Origin: JBCBEX01 sp038528235
GTDB lineage: Bacteria > Bacteroidota > Rhodothermia > Rhodothermales > Rubricoccaceae
Length of the DNA stretch: 36,089 nucleotides
Direction: 5' to 3'
Assembly (NCBI GenBank): GCA_038528235.1
Contig: JBCBEX010000039.1
Location: 1 to 36,089, forward strand
The notes below the pieces were generated by a model that saw only the letters and a list, made by a program, of their open reading frames with translations, did no database searches and was not told where the DNA came from. Below, piece after piece: positions 8,198 to 15,453 of this stretch (position 1 is its first letter; each line of letters begins with the position of its first letter). Made by a program: the position numbers and the translations under genes.

Positions 8198-9775
8198 TCA
8201 GAGCTTCCAGCGCGTGCCGAGCATCAGTTCGAGGCGCGGGAGCCGGGCGGAGATGTCCTCGTAGCGGAACAGTTCGCCGGATCCGGCTCCCAACTCGTAG
8301 GTGTAGATCTCGCCCGTGAGCGTGGCCTCTGGGGCCTGGCGGTAGGCCGCGCTCAGGTAGAGCGACGCTATGCTGCTGAGTTCGCGCTCCACGCTCAGGC
8401 GACCGTAGAGGCTCAGCCCTGAAGCGCTCACTGTCCGCACGGGATCGCTGCGCAGGCTGGGGTCGAACGTGTCGAAGAGCGTACTGAACAGTCGGTCGAG
8501 CCGCAGGCTGGTCTGCGCCCAGCCTGCTCCGACGGCAACGCTGGTCTGGTAGGGGCTGCGGCTGCCGTCCGGGCGCACCGCGTGCGGGCGCAGGACGAAC
8601 TCGACCACGCCGAGCGCTCCGAGGCCGCCCACGCTGGCCGAGAGGTCGGGGTCATCAAGGACGGGCGCGAAGAGCACCTGGCCACCCACGCGGAGCCGTG
8701 GCACGCCCGTGCTGAAGAGCGCCTCGCCGAGAAACGACGCCGGTACGCCCACGACGGTGCCAAGTGGGTCGCGGCCGGTGCCGGTCGCATAGGTGCCCTC
8801 GATGTCGGGCGTGGTGTCGAAGAGGTGGACGCCCCCTGCGACCAGATGGACGCGCTTCGTCCTCAATGCGGGCGGGGCCACTTCACCCCCGGCGGCAGCA
8901 GCCAACTCCGGCGACGATGCCTGAGCGATCCCGAGACGCGCCACGGCCTCGGCTTCGACTTCGGGCGGTGCGCCCGTCCAAAACACCGCCGCCGACCGTA
9001 GCTGCTCGACGAAGTCGCTCCGCATAGCTGGGTCGGTGGGCACGCTAAGCCCGTCCCCCGCTGGATTGGACGCCGCCGTGCTCACGGCGAAGAACACGTA
9101 GTTCGTAACAATCGGCGCGAGCGCCACGATGGAGGCATCGGTCCGCACGATGTTGGCCCCGCCGATGAGCGTGTTCGCCAAGGCAGCGCCGCCGTTGAGG
9201 ACCGCACGGCGCGTGAGCGAGGTCGCGCCCCGCCCGGCCGTCTGGATAGTAGCGACATCGCCGAGTGGGGCCAGGTAGAGCGTCGGCACATCGCTGAGGG
9301 CGACGGCGAATGGCTGCGCGCCCTCGTAGATCGCGATGTAGCGATCGTCCACGGCCACGAGTTGGCCGGTGATGATGCGTCCGTTGCGCTGCTGCATCAC
9401 GACGCGCTGGCCGGGCTGCGTGCGGACGACGTAGCGGACGAGTGCCCCCAACGACGCGATGTCGCGCTCCAGCAGGCGCGCGGTGTCCTCGTAGTGGGTG
9501 AGGTATTCGCGCAGCAGCGCCGCCTGCGTGGCGTCGAGCGCGACGCGCGTCTCGCCGCTAATGCGCTCGGCGATGGCGACCAGACTATCGCCTTGCTGCT
9601 CGAAGCGGCCCACCTGGAAGTCGAGGGCCTCGGGGAAGAGCCCGAAGTACGACCGCTCGTAGGCATCGAGCGACGTGCCGATGCGGGGCAGATCGACGGG
9701 CGCCTGAGCCGAAGAGGGGCCGCTGGCGATGGCAGAGATGAGGGTGGCGAGGAGGAGAGACCGAACGCGAAGCAT
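8198..9775 (-). CDS. Exported hypothetical protein with barrel-like C-terminus
   Basis: A 525-residue protein with a clear signal peptide (MLRVRSLLLATLISAIASGPSSAQ). Residues about 30-130 are helical and acidic; 120-180 contain a short beta segment (RNGRIITGQLVAVDDRYIAIYEG) resembling an Sm-like or small-barrel strand set; the C-terminal 200 residues alternate polar and hydrophobic positions and end LELMLGTRWKL, as outer-membrane barrel strands do. It is probably periplasmic to outer membrane. No family is recognised with confidence. It is convergent with recG and has no same-strand partner closer than the DUF2959 gene 261 bp upstream. Confidence 0.8.
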   Translation of the reverse strand: MLRVRSLLLATLISAIASGPSSAQAPVDLPRIGTSLDAYERSYFGLFPEALDFQVGRFEQQGDSLVAIAERISGETRVALDATQAALLREYLTHYEDTARLLERDIASLGALVRYVVRTQPGQRVVMQQRNGRIITGQLVAVDDRYIAIYEGAQPFAVALSDVPTLYLAPLGDVATIQTAGRGATSLTRRAVLNGGAALANTLIGGANIVRTDASIVALAPIVTNYVFFAVSTAASNPAGDGLSVPTDPAMRSDFVEQLRSAAVFWTGAPPEVEAEAVARLGIAQASSPELAAAAGGEVAPPALRTKRVHLVAGGVHLFDTTPDIEGTYATGTGRDPLGTVVGVPASFLGEALFSTGVPRLRVGGQVLFAPVLDDPDLSASVGGLGALGVVEFVLRPHAVRPDGSRSPYQTSVAVGAGWAQTSLRLDRLFSTLFDTFDPSLRSDPVRTVSASGLSLYGRLSVERELSSIASLYLSAAYRQAPEATLTGEIYTYELGAGSGELFRYEDISARLPRLELMLGTRWKL

Positions 9776-10036
9776 AAACCGAGGTGACAGCGGAGAGGGT
9801 GAGGATAAACCGCGGCGAACATAACGCCCCGCTGCCTCCCAGCGCCACCCGAGCTATCGGGCGCAAGGCGATGCTTGCGCGCCATGCGCTGACGACCGTT
9901 GTGCTGGGCCGTGTGCCGAGCCTGGATCCAGTCGCCAGGCACGCTACCTCGGCCTCGTGGCACGACGTTCTCTGGTCTGACTTCTCCTCCCCCACTCACG
10001 CTAGCGCGTTTCCCAAAGCTGGTCGACCACGACCGT

Positions 10037-10690
10037 CTACCCCATCACCTCGATGAAGGCGTCGGCCTCGGCGATGGCGGCCTCCATGTCGGCGATGAGG
10101 CGGTCCACGTCGGTCTGGAGCGAGGCGACCTCGCCTTCGAGCGACGCGATGGCCTGCGCGTTGAGGTTGTGCTTGAGGAAGAGCACGTGGTCGCGGAAGG
10201 TGGCGAGCACGGGGTCCATCGTGCGCTCGACGCGGCGCATGGCGGCGATGAGGCCGTCGTAGCGGTCGCGCGCGTCGTCCATCTGGTCCTCGCTGCGGCG
10301 GCGGAAGTCGGGGTCACTGTACTCGTCGAGTTCTTCCTCCCACTCGTTGAAGAGCGAGGCCGCCGCGTTCTCGACGGCCTCGATGCGGTCGCGCACCTCC
10401 TCGGCATCGTCGTTGGCACGCTCGTATTCCTTGTCGAGCTTGCGGTACATCCGTTCGAGGTCGCCGCCGTCGAAGCCGGTGAGCGCCTGGAACTCGTCGA
10501 GGGCCGAGGCGAACTGCTCCTTGGCGTCCTCCTGGCTCTCGCGGGCCTTCTCGACGCGGTCGGAGAGCAGTTCGCGACGTGGCGTGCCGAGGCGTTCGAG
10601 CGAGTCGTAGTAGAGTTCGCGCGCGGCCGTCTGGCAGCCGACCTGCGGCAGCGCGAGGAGCAGGACGAGGGCGACGAGGAGAACACGCAT
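10037..10690 (-). CDS. DUF2959 family lipoprotein
   Basis: A 217-residue protein with a lipoprotein signal peptide (MRVLLVALVLLLALPQVGC, lipidated Cys19). The mature part is highly charged and helical, probably coiled coil. The stretch YYDSLERLGTPRRELLSDRV followed by KARESQEDAKEQFASALDEF and FDGGDLERMYRKLDKEYE matches the DUF2959 family as I know it. Its molecular role is not established; it is expected in the periplasm on a membrane anchor. It diverges from the acyl-CoA-binding protein gene across 177 bp, which should hold both promoters. Confidence 0.85.
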   Translation of the reverse strand: MRVLLVALVLLLALPQVGCQTAARELYYDSLERLGTPRRELLSDRVEKARESQEDAKEQFASALDEFQALTGFDGGDLERMYRKLDKEYERANDDAEEVRDRIEAVENAAASLFNEWEEELDEYSDPDFRRRSEDQMDDARDRYDGLIAAMRRVERTMDPVLATFRDHVLFLKHNLNAQAIASLEGEVASLQTDVDRLIADMEAAIAEADAFIEVMG

Positions 10691-10764
10691 GACGAGGCAG
10701 GAGTCGGAGTGAGGCCGGGAAGATCGGCACGCGCGGGCGTAAGTTGAAAGGGCGCGGGAGTGCA

Positions 10765-10796
10765 GCGGTGTCGCGGTGAAGCGGTGTTGCGGTGGT
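10765..10796. repeat. 16-bp tandem repeat in divergent promoter region
   Basis: Two 16-bp units beginning GCGGTGT lie side by side with three mismatches, between the DUF2959 gene and the acyl-CoA-binding protein gene, about 70 bp before the latter's start. On the opposite strand the units read as CAC-rich repeats like those before accC. Confidence 0.65.
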
Positions 10797-10867
10797 TCCG
10801 TGCGCTGGTGCTGCCGTCGTTTTGCATCGCCGTTTCTCCGTCTCCTCGTCTCTCCCATTCCTCCCCC

Positions 10868-11128
10868 ATGCCCGACGACCTCGACGCCCGCTTCCAGGAA
10901 GCCGCTGCGGCTGCCCAGAACCTCCCGAGCCGCCCCGACAACGACACGCTGCTGCGTCTCTACGCGCTCTACAAGCAGGCGACCGCTGGTGACGTCGCCG
11001 GCAAGCGCCCCGGCTTCACCAACCCCGTCGGCCGCGCGAAGTACGACGCCTGGGCCGCCCTCGAAGGCACCGACGCCACCGACGCCAAGCAGGACTACGT
11101 CGACCTCGTGAGCAGCCTCCAAGGCTGA
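10868..11128 (+). CDS. Acyl-CoA-binding protein
   Basis: An 86-residue protein of the ACBP family, four-helix proteins that hold long-chain acyl-CoA in the cytosol. The diagnostic stretch is LYALYKQATAGDVAGKRPGF followed by KYDAWAALEGTDATDAKQDY, with the Tyr and Lys residues that contact the CoA. The family is common in eukaryotes and patchy in bacteria. The ATG at 10868 gives exactly the family length; in-frame upstream ATG codons would add unrelated residues. The metallo-hydrolase gene follows 65 bp later in the same direction. Confidence 0.93.
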   Translation: MPDDLDARFQEAAAAAQNLPSRPDNDTLLRLYALYKQATAGDVAGKRPGFTNPVGRAKYDAWAALEGTDATDAKQDYVDLVSSLQG

Positions 11129-11193
11129 GCACGCCTTTCGTCCCTGCGAGCCTCGTGCCTGCCTCCCTCCACGCCACATCTGCTCCGCTCCCG

Positions 11194-12018
11194 ATGCCCG
11201 AAGCTGCCCCGACGCTCAAGCGCGTCACCGCGACGCTGCTCGGGACCGGCACCTCGACGGGCATCCCGGTAATCGGCTGCAACTGCCGCGTGTGCACGTC
11301 GAGCGACCCCCGCGATCAGCGGCTGCGCTGCTCGGCGCACATCGTCGCGGAGACGGAGGCGGGGCCCGTGCATCTCCAGATCGACACGGGGCCGGACTTC
11401 CGTACGCAGGCCCTCCGCTTCGGCGTCGAGGCCGTGGACGCGCTCCTCGTGACGCACCACCACTTCGACCATGTCGTCGGGATGGACGACCTACGTCCCT
11501 ACTTCTTCCGGATTCCCGCACCCATCCCGGTCATCGCGCCGCCCAACACCGAGGCTGCGCTGCGCAGGATGTTCGGCTACATCTTCGAGGACGGCAGCTA
11601 CCCGGGCATCTCGAAGCTCGACCTCCGCGCGGAGACGGGGCCGTTCACCGTCGCAAGCCGGACGCATCCCGAGCGGCGCGTCACCGTCACGCCGATCCCG
11701 GCGTTCCACGGCACGCTGCCGCTCTACGGCTACCGCGTCGGTGGCCTCGCCTACCTCACCGACGTGAGCGCGCTCCCCGACACGAGCTACCCGCTCCTGG
11801 ACGACCTCGACGTGCTCGTGCTCGACGCGCTGCGCCACGAGCCGCACCCGACGCACTTCTCGTTCGAGGAGGCGCTGGAGGTTGCCGAACGCATCGGGGC
11901 GAAGGACACGGTCTTCGTGCACATGACGCACAGCATTCTGCACGCGGAGGAAGACGCCGCCCTGCCCGACGGCGTGCGCCTCGGCTACGACGGCCTCGTG
12001 CTGACCGCAGACGGATAG
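11194..12018 (+). CDS. PhnP-like MBL-fold metallo-hydrolase
   Basis: A 274-residue metallo-beta-lactamase fold protein. The N-terminus LLGTGTSTGIPVIGCNCRVC followed by DQRLRCSA is typical of the PhnP-like branch (phosphodiesterases such as cyclic ribose phosphate hydrolase), including a Cys cluster that can hold structural zinc. The metal motif is THHHFDH (HxHxDH), with later ligands IPAFHGT, YLTDVS, LVLDALRHE and VHMTHS. The ATG at 11194 is preferred; a GTG at 11155 would add 13 unconserved residues. The true substrate is unknown because no phn genes are nearby. Confidence 0.88.
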   Translation: MPEAAPTLKRVTATLLGTGTSTGIPVIGCNCRVCTSSDPRDQRLRCSAHIVAETEAGPVHLQIDTGPDFRTQALRFGVEAVDALLVTHHHFDHVVGMDDLRPYFFRIPAPIPVIAPPNTEAALRRMFGYIFEDGSYPGISKLDLRAETGPFTVASRTHPERRVTVTPIPAFHGTLPLYGYRVGGLAYLTDVSALPDTSYPLLDDLDVLVLDALRHEPHPTHFSFEEALEVAERIGAKDTVFVHMTHSILHAEEDAALPDGVRLGYDGLVLTADG

Positions 12019-12024
12019 CGCCCC

Positions 12025-12060
12025 AAAAAGGCGCGGGCGCAGCTTCGTGCTACGCCCGCG
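12025..12060 (-). terminator. Intrinsic terminator, reverse strand
   Basis: The stem CGCGGGCG (12032-12039) pairs with CGCCCGCG (12053-12060), extended inward by AGC/GCT around a short loop with one mismatch. Read on the reverse strand it is followed by CCTTTTTGG (the A-run at 12025-12029), so it ends transcripts coming from the small reverse gene at 12085-12421. On the forward strand there is no T-run, so it would serve the metallo-hydrolase gene poorly. Confidence 0.75.
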
Positions 12061-12084
12061 TCGTATTCAGCAGGAGGTGCCACG

Positions 12085-12421
12085 CTACGGCTTCTCCAGC
12101 GCCTCAAAGTCGGCGCGCTCGCCGAGGCCCGACGAGACGGTCTCCGTGACATTCACGTCGAACGTCCGCACGGGTGACTTGGTGCGTTCGTAGACGGTGC
12201 CGGTGAACTCGGCCGTCTCGGCCTCGACGGCCTCCACGACGGCCGCCTGCGCGTCTTCGTCTTCGGCGAAGAACACGCCGCGGTATTCTTTTCCTTTGAA
12301 GGTCTTGATCGGGTAGGCGTACCCGCGTCCCTCGACCCCGTTGAGCGTAGCATCCTGAAGCTGATAGAAAGCCAAAACTGACCTCGGTGTTGGTGAAACC
12401 TGTTGCGTACTCCACGTCCAT
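12085..12421 (-). pseudogene. Small hypothetical gene, apparent frameshift near its 5' end
   Basis: The frame ending at 12085 encodes a convincing C-terminal part (about 96 residues, ending ERADFEALEKP, with GYAYPIKTFKGKEYRGVFF) but has no ATG. The frame from the ATG at 12419-12421 starts MDVEYATGFTNTEVSFGF with good GC-rich codons. Skipping one base at about 12366-12367 joins the two into a smooth reading (...SFGF-YQLQDATLNG...). Alternatives are a TTG start at 12375 with GAGG six bases before it, or a sequencing error. The downstream reverse-strand terminator supports a real transcription unit. I recognise no family. Confidence 0.6.
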
Positions 12422-12454
12422 AGCCTCGTTGTTTTGACAGTGACAAGGAGGCTA
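12421..12454. promoter_or_regulatory. 12-bp dyad between divergent genes
   Basis: Arms 12421-12432 and 12443-12454 are complementary at 11 of 12 positions around the 10-base centre TTTGACAGTG, which completes a TTGACA hexamer at 12434-12439. The dyad overlaps the first base of the reverse-strand ATG and lies about 100 bp before the forward gene at 12556. It could be a shared operator or an mRNA hairpin. No good -10 hexamer pairs with the TTGACA. Confidence 0.45.
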
Positions 12455-12555
12455 GACACTCTTCTCTTATGCAAAAAACGCAGCGGGTGTTCTGAAACGC
12501 AGGAACTTTCCGACTTCCACTTCACTCTAAGCGGGTTTTTCCGCGCCGCACCCTG

Positions 12556-13053
12556 ATGCTCGACGCCAAGCCGACCGGGCTTTTCTCCTGGGACTACCAC
12601 GTCTACGAAGGCGAGCGCGAGGTCGCGTTCCTCGACGTGGGCCTGCTCCTCGAAGGCGCCGACCTCGACATCGGCGGCATTCCGTTCCGCCTCAGCCGCG
12701 AACGGGTCGTGGGCGACTACACGCTCGCCTTCGAGGGCGTCGTGATCGCGCGGGCCACCAAGCGCAGCATCTTTACCGGCACCTTCGACGTGGTCCTCGA
12801 CGCGCCCCTGGCCGACACCGGCACGACGCACCTACTCGTCAAGCGCAAGAGCCTCGTCAGCGACCGCTTCGAGGTGTTTGCTCAGGGCGACATGTCTGAC
12901 GACCCAGGCGTGCGCCTCGGTGTCGTCCGCAAGCGCAACATGCTCACCCGCCGCGCGAGCGTGGACCTCCCCGACACGTTCCCGCTCGGCGTGCAGGTCT
13001 TCCTGCTGTGGCTCGCCGTGCTGATGTGGCGCCGCGGCAACCGGTCGAGCTAA
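12556..13053 (+). CDS. Hypothetical protein with C-terminal membrane anchor
   Basis: A 165-residue protein. The first 130 residues look like antiparallel beta sheet (FSWDYHVYEGEREVAFLDVG, then alternating hydrophobic strands), followed by PLGVQVFLLWLAVLMWRRGN, one hydrophobic segment ending in positive charges. This layout is compatible with a tail-anchored Tubby/LURP-one-like fold, but that is only a guess. It has no signal peptide. The start at 12556 is the first ATG in the open frame. The lipoprotein gene follows 98 bp downstream in the same direction. Confidence 0.75.
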   Translation: MLDAKPTGLFSWDYHVYEGEREVAFLDVGLLLEGADLDIGGIPFRLSRERVVGDYTLAFEGVVIARATKRSIFTGTFDVVLDAPLADTGTTHLLVKRKSLVSDRFEVFAQGDMSDDPGVRLGVVRKRNMLTRRASVDLPDTFPLGVQVFLLWLAVLMWRRGNRSS

Positions 13054-13151
13054 GGGATGGGTGTAGTCGCTGCGCTCCCTCGTGGGACGCTCGCTGTGGT
13101 CTGTGGCGGTAGCTTGGCGCCTCGCGTCCACGTCGTATCACCGTGCCTTCC

Positions 13152-13784
13152 ATGCTCTTTCGTGCTCTATTCGCCCTTGCGCTCGTCACCGCCACTGGGT
13201 GCTGGGGCAACCAGCCCGCCGCCGACGATCTGGAAGCGCCCATCGAAACCTCCACGCTGGAGCGCATCGAGATTGCCGAATCGGACTACGGATACTCGGG
13301 GCGCGGCCAAGAGCGCTGGGAGCAACTCGCTACCCTTCTCAATGTGGAGGTGGACGTGGAGGCCGAAGTCCTCCGGGAGATCCGCCTGCTCCGGAACAAC
13401 GGGCAGCGCAACCTCGCCCAGCTCCGCGAGCACCGCCGCCGACTCGACCAGCACGTAACCGATCTACTCGCGAGTTGGGACGCCCGCCTGGAGCAGTACG
13501 CCGACTCCACACTCCGGGACCAGTCGGCGGCGCTTCGGAAGGACGTGGCGGCGACCTATGCCGCGCAACAGCCTCGCCTCGACGCCGCGCTCGATGATTC
13601 CAAGGCTGCGTTCGCTGCACTCAACGACCGGCAGCAGCTGGCCCTCGACCTCGTGATCGTGCAGGTCGTGGCCGGGATGGAGGCCTACGCCGCCACCTAC
13701 GAGGCGTCGGCCGAGGAACGCACCGCGCGCATGCAGGCGCAGATCGCCGACGCCGACAGTCTGCTCAAAACCCTGCGCGACTGA
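13152..13784 (+). CDS. Hypothetical lipoprotein, helical
   Basis: A 210-residue protein with a lipoprotein signal (MLFRALFALALVTATGC, lipidated Cys17). The mature part is charged, Ala/Leu/Arg/Asp-rich and predicted by eye to be long helices, with LREIRLLRNNGQRNLAQLRE and similar stretches. It resembles in style, but not clearly in sequence, the DUF2959 lipoprotein 2.5 kb upstream. The ATG at 13152 is preferred to a GTG nine bases earlier. Its stop is 6 bp from the convergent stop of the nucleoside transporter gene. Confidence 0.8.
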   Translation: MLFRALFALALVTATGCWGNQPAADDLEAPIETSTLERIEIAESDYGYSGRGQERWEQLATLLNVEVDVEAEVLREIRLLRNNGQRNLAQLREHRRRLDQHVTDLLASWDARLEQYADSTLRDQSAALRKDVAATYAAQQPRLDAALDDSKAAFAALNDRQQLALDLVIVQVVAGMEAYAATYEASAEERTARMQAQIADADSLLKTLRD

Positions 13785-13790
13785 CGACGC

Positions 13791-15197
13791 TCACCCGAGC
13801 AAGACTCCCGCAATCGTCGCGGTCATCAGATTGGCCAGGGTGCCCGCAAGGACGGCGCGGACGCCGAGCGCGGCGATCTCGCCCGTGCGACTCGGCGCGA
13901 GCGGGCCGATGCCGCCGATCTGGATGCCGATCGACGACAGGTTGGCGAACCCGCACAGCGCGAACGTCGCGATGGTGATCGTTTTGGGCTGGATGCTCCC
14001 AGCGGCGATGGCGTCGGCGAGCAGGGTGTAGGCGACGAACTCGTTGGCGATCACCTTCGTGCCGAGGAAGCCGCCGAACGTGGTGATGTCGGCCATCGGG
14101 ACGCCCACGAGCCAGGCGACGGGCGCCAGCACAAAGCCGAGCGCGAGGTCGAGCGCGCCCTTGCCCTCCGGCAGCGTGACACCGAAGAGTTCCACCGCCC
14201 AGCCGAGGCTGCCGTTGATGATGGCGATGAGCGCCAGGAACGCAATCAGCATCGCGCCGATGTTGAGCGCGAGCTTCATACCGTCGGCCGCGCCCGAGGC
14301 TGCCGCGTCGATCACGTTCTTCGGCCCGTCGTCGATCACGGCGGCATTGACACCAGCAGTGGCCTCGTCGGAGGCCGTGGAGGGCAGCGTGGCTTCGTTC
14401 GCGTCGGTGGTGAAGCGCGCGTCCACGTCGGGCACCTCCTCCGTCTCGGGGATCAGGATCTTGGCGAGGATGAGCGCCGCCGGGGCCGCCATCACGCTCG
14501 CCCCGAGGAGCTGCTCGGCGAAGAGCTGTTGCCCAACCTCCACGGCCACGCCCGTCGCCTGCGCGTAGCGCTCGCCGAGGAACGCGACGTAGCTCGCCAG
14601 CACGCCGCCCGCGATCGTCGCCATGCCGCCTGTCATCACGGCCATGAGTTCGCTCCGCGTCAGCTTCTCCACGTAGGGCTTGATCACGAGCGGGGCCTCG
14701 GTCTGCCCGACGAAGATGTTGGCGCTCACGCTCAGGCTCTCCGGCCCGCTCGTGCCCAGCGCGCGGCGCACCACCCAGGCCATCCCGCGCACGATCACCT
14801 GCATCACGCCCAGATAGTACAGGATCGACATCAGCGCGGCAAACACGACCACCGTCGGCAGCACCTGCGAGAAAAAGAAGAAGCCCAGCGACCCCTCGCT
14901 CGCCGGGCCAAGCCCGAGGTTGCCGAAGATGAACGCAGAGCCGACCTCCACCGCCGCGAGGAAGTCGACGAACAGGCCTGCCACGAACGCGAACGCTGCC
15001 TTCGGCCAGCCCAGCGGCGCGAACACCGTCGCCATGTCCTCGCCCTTGAGAATGAACACGGCGAACACGAGTTGGAGCGCCAACCCGAAGCCGACGGTTC
15101 GCCAGTTGATGCGCGTGCGGTGGCTGGAGAAAGCGAACGCGATGGCGAGGATGCCAACGAGGCCGAGCAGGCCGCGCAGGAGGTCGGGGACAGACAT
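13791..15197 (-). CDS. Concentrative nucleoside transporter (CNT/NupC family)
   Basis: A 468-residue inner-membrane protein of the CNT family, which imports nucleosides with Na+ or H+. Multiple hydrophobic helices are visible, with the substrate and ion signatures GQTEAPLVIKPYV and CGFANLSSIGIQIGG at the expected places in the two repeat halves. Between them an Asp/Glu/Thr-rich loop of about 60 residues (near EETEEVPDVDARFTTD) is longer than in E. coli NupC. The ATG at 15197 gives the family N-terminus. It follows the M1 peptidase gene on the same strand after 256 bp that hold a large hairpin leader (15225-15401). Confidence 0.93.
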   Translation of the reverse strand: MSVPDLLRGLLGLVGILAIAFAFSSHRTRINWRTVGFGLALQLVFAVFILKGEDMATVFAPLGWPKAAFAFVAGLFVDFLAAVEVGSAFIFGNLGLGPASEGSLGFFFFSQVLPTVVVFAALMSILYYLGVMQVIVRGMAWVVRRALGTSGPESLSVSANIFVGQTEAPLVIKPYVEKLTRSELMAVMTGGMATIAGGVLASYVAFLGERYAQATGVAVEVGQQLFAEQLLGASVMAAPAALILAKILIPETEEVPDVDARFTTDANEATLPSTASDEATAGVNAAVIDDGPKNVIDAAASGAADGMKLALNIGAMLIAFLALIAIINGSLGWAVELFGVTLPEGKGALDLALGFVLAPVAWLVGVPMADITTFGGFLGTKVIANEFVAYTLLADAIAAGSIQPKTITIATFALCGFANLSSIGIQIGGIGPLAPSRTGEIAALGVRAVLAGTLANLMTATIAGVLLG

Positions 15198-15224
15198 GGG
15201 CAGGGGGTAGACGGGTGATACCGA

Positions 15225-15401
15225 CTCCGCTCGCGGAGCCGGGGTATGGACGTGTGCGCGTATGGACGTGTGAAGGTGGTGGTCCTCGTCCACACGTTCA
15301 TACGTGCACACCTGTGCACCCAAAGCCGACATACAACGGCGGGTCGAGCCTCGACAGCGCTTCCGGCTTTGGTACAAGAGCCCCGGAAAGTAGGCGAGGT
15401 G
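15225..15401 (-). promoter_or_regulatory. Long-hairpin leader element, copy 1 (upstream of the nucleoside transporter)
   Basis: Arms 15249-15272 and 15291-15314 are complementary at about 20 of 24 positions around an 18-base loop. A tail (15315-15401) on the far side and a second small palindrome, CTCCGC/GCGGAG (15225-15238), on the near side complete the element. Read on the reverse strand the order is tail, long hairpin, small hairpin, then the ATG at 15197. The same order and similar sequence occur before the forward gene at 27077. It fills most of the 256-bp gap. Function is unknown. Confidence 0.7.
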
Positions 15402-15453
15402 GCCCCGGTCGTGCCCGGACGGCCTCGCACTTTTCATGGTTCTCGGCTGGCGC

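Noticed and set aside
9776..10036. Possible gene or regulator in the gap between the exported protein and DUF2959 genes
   Set aside because: Frames present are short and unprotein-like; the only structure seen is a 7-bp stem GCGCAAG/CTTGCGC (9861-9880) without a T-run.
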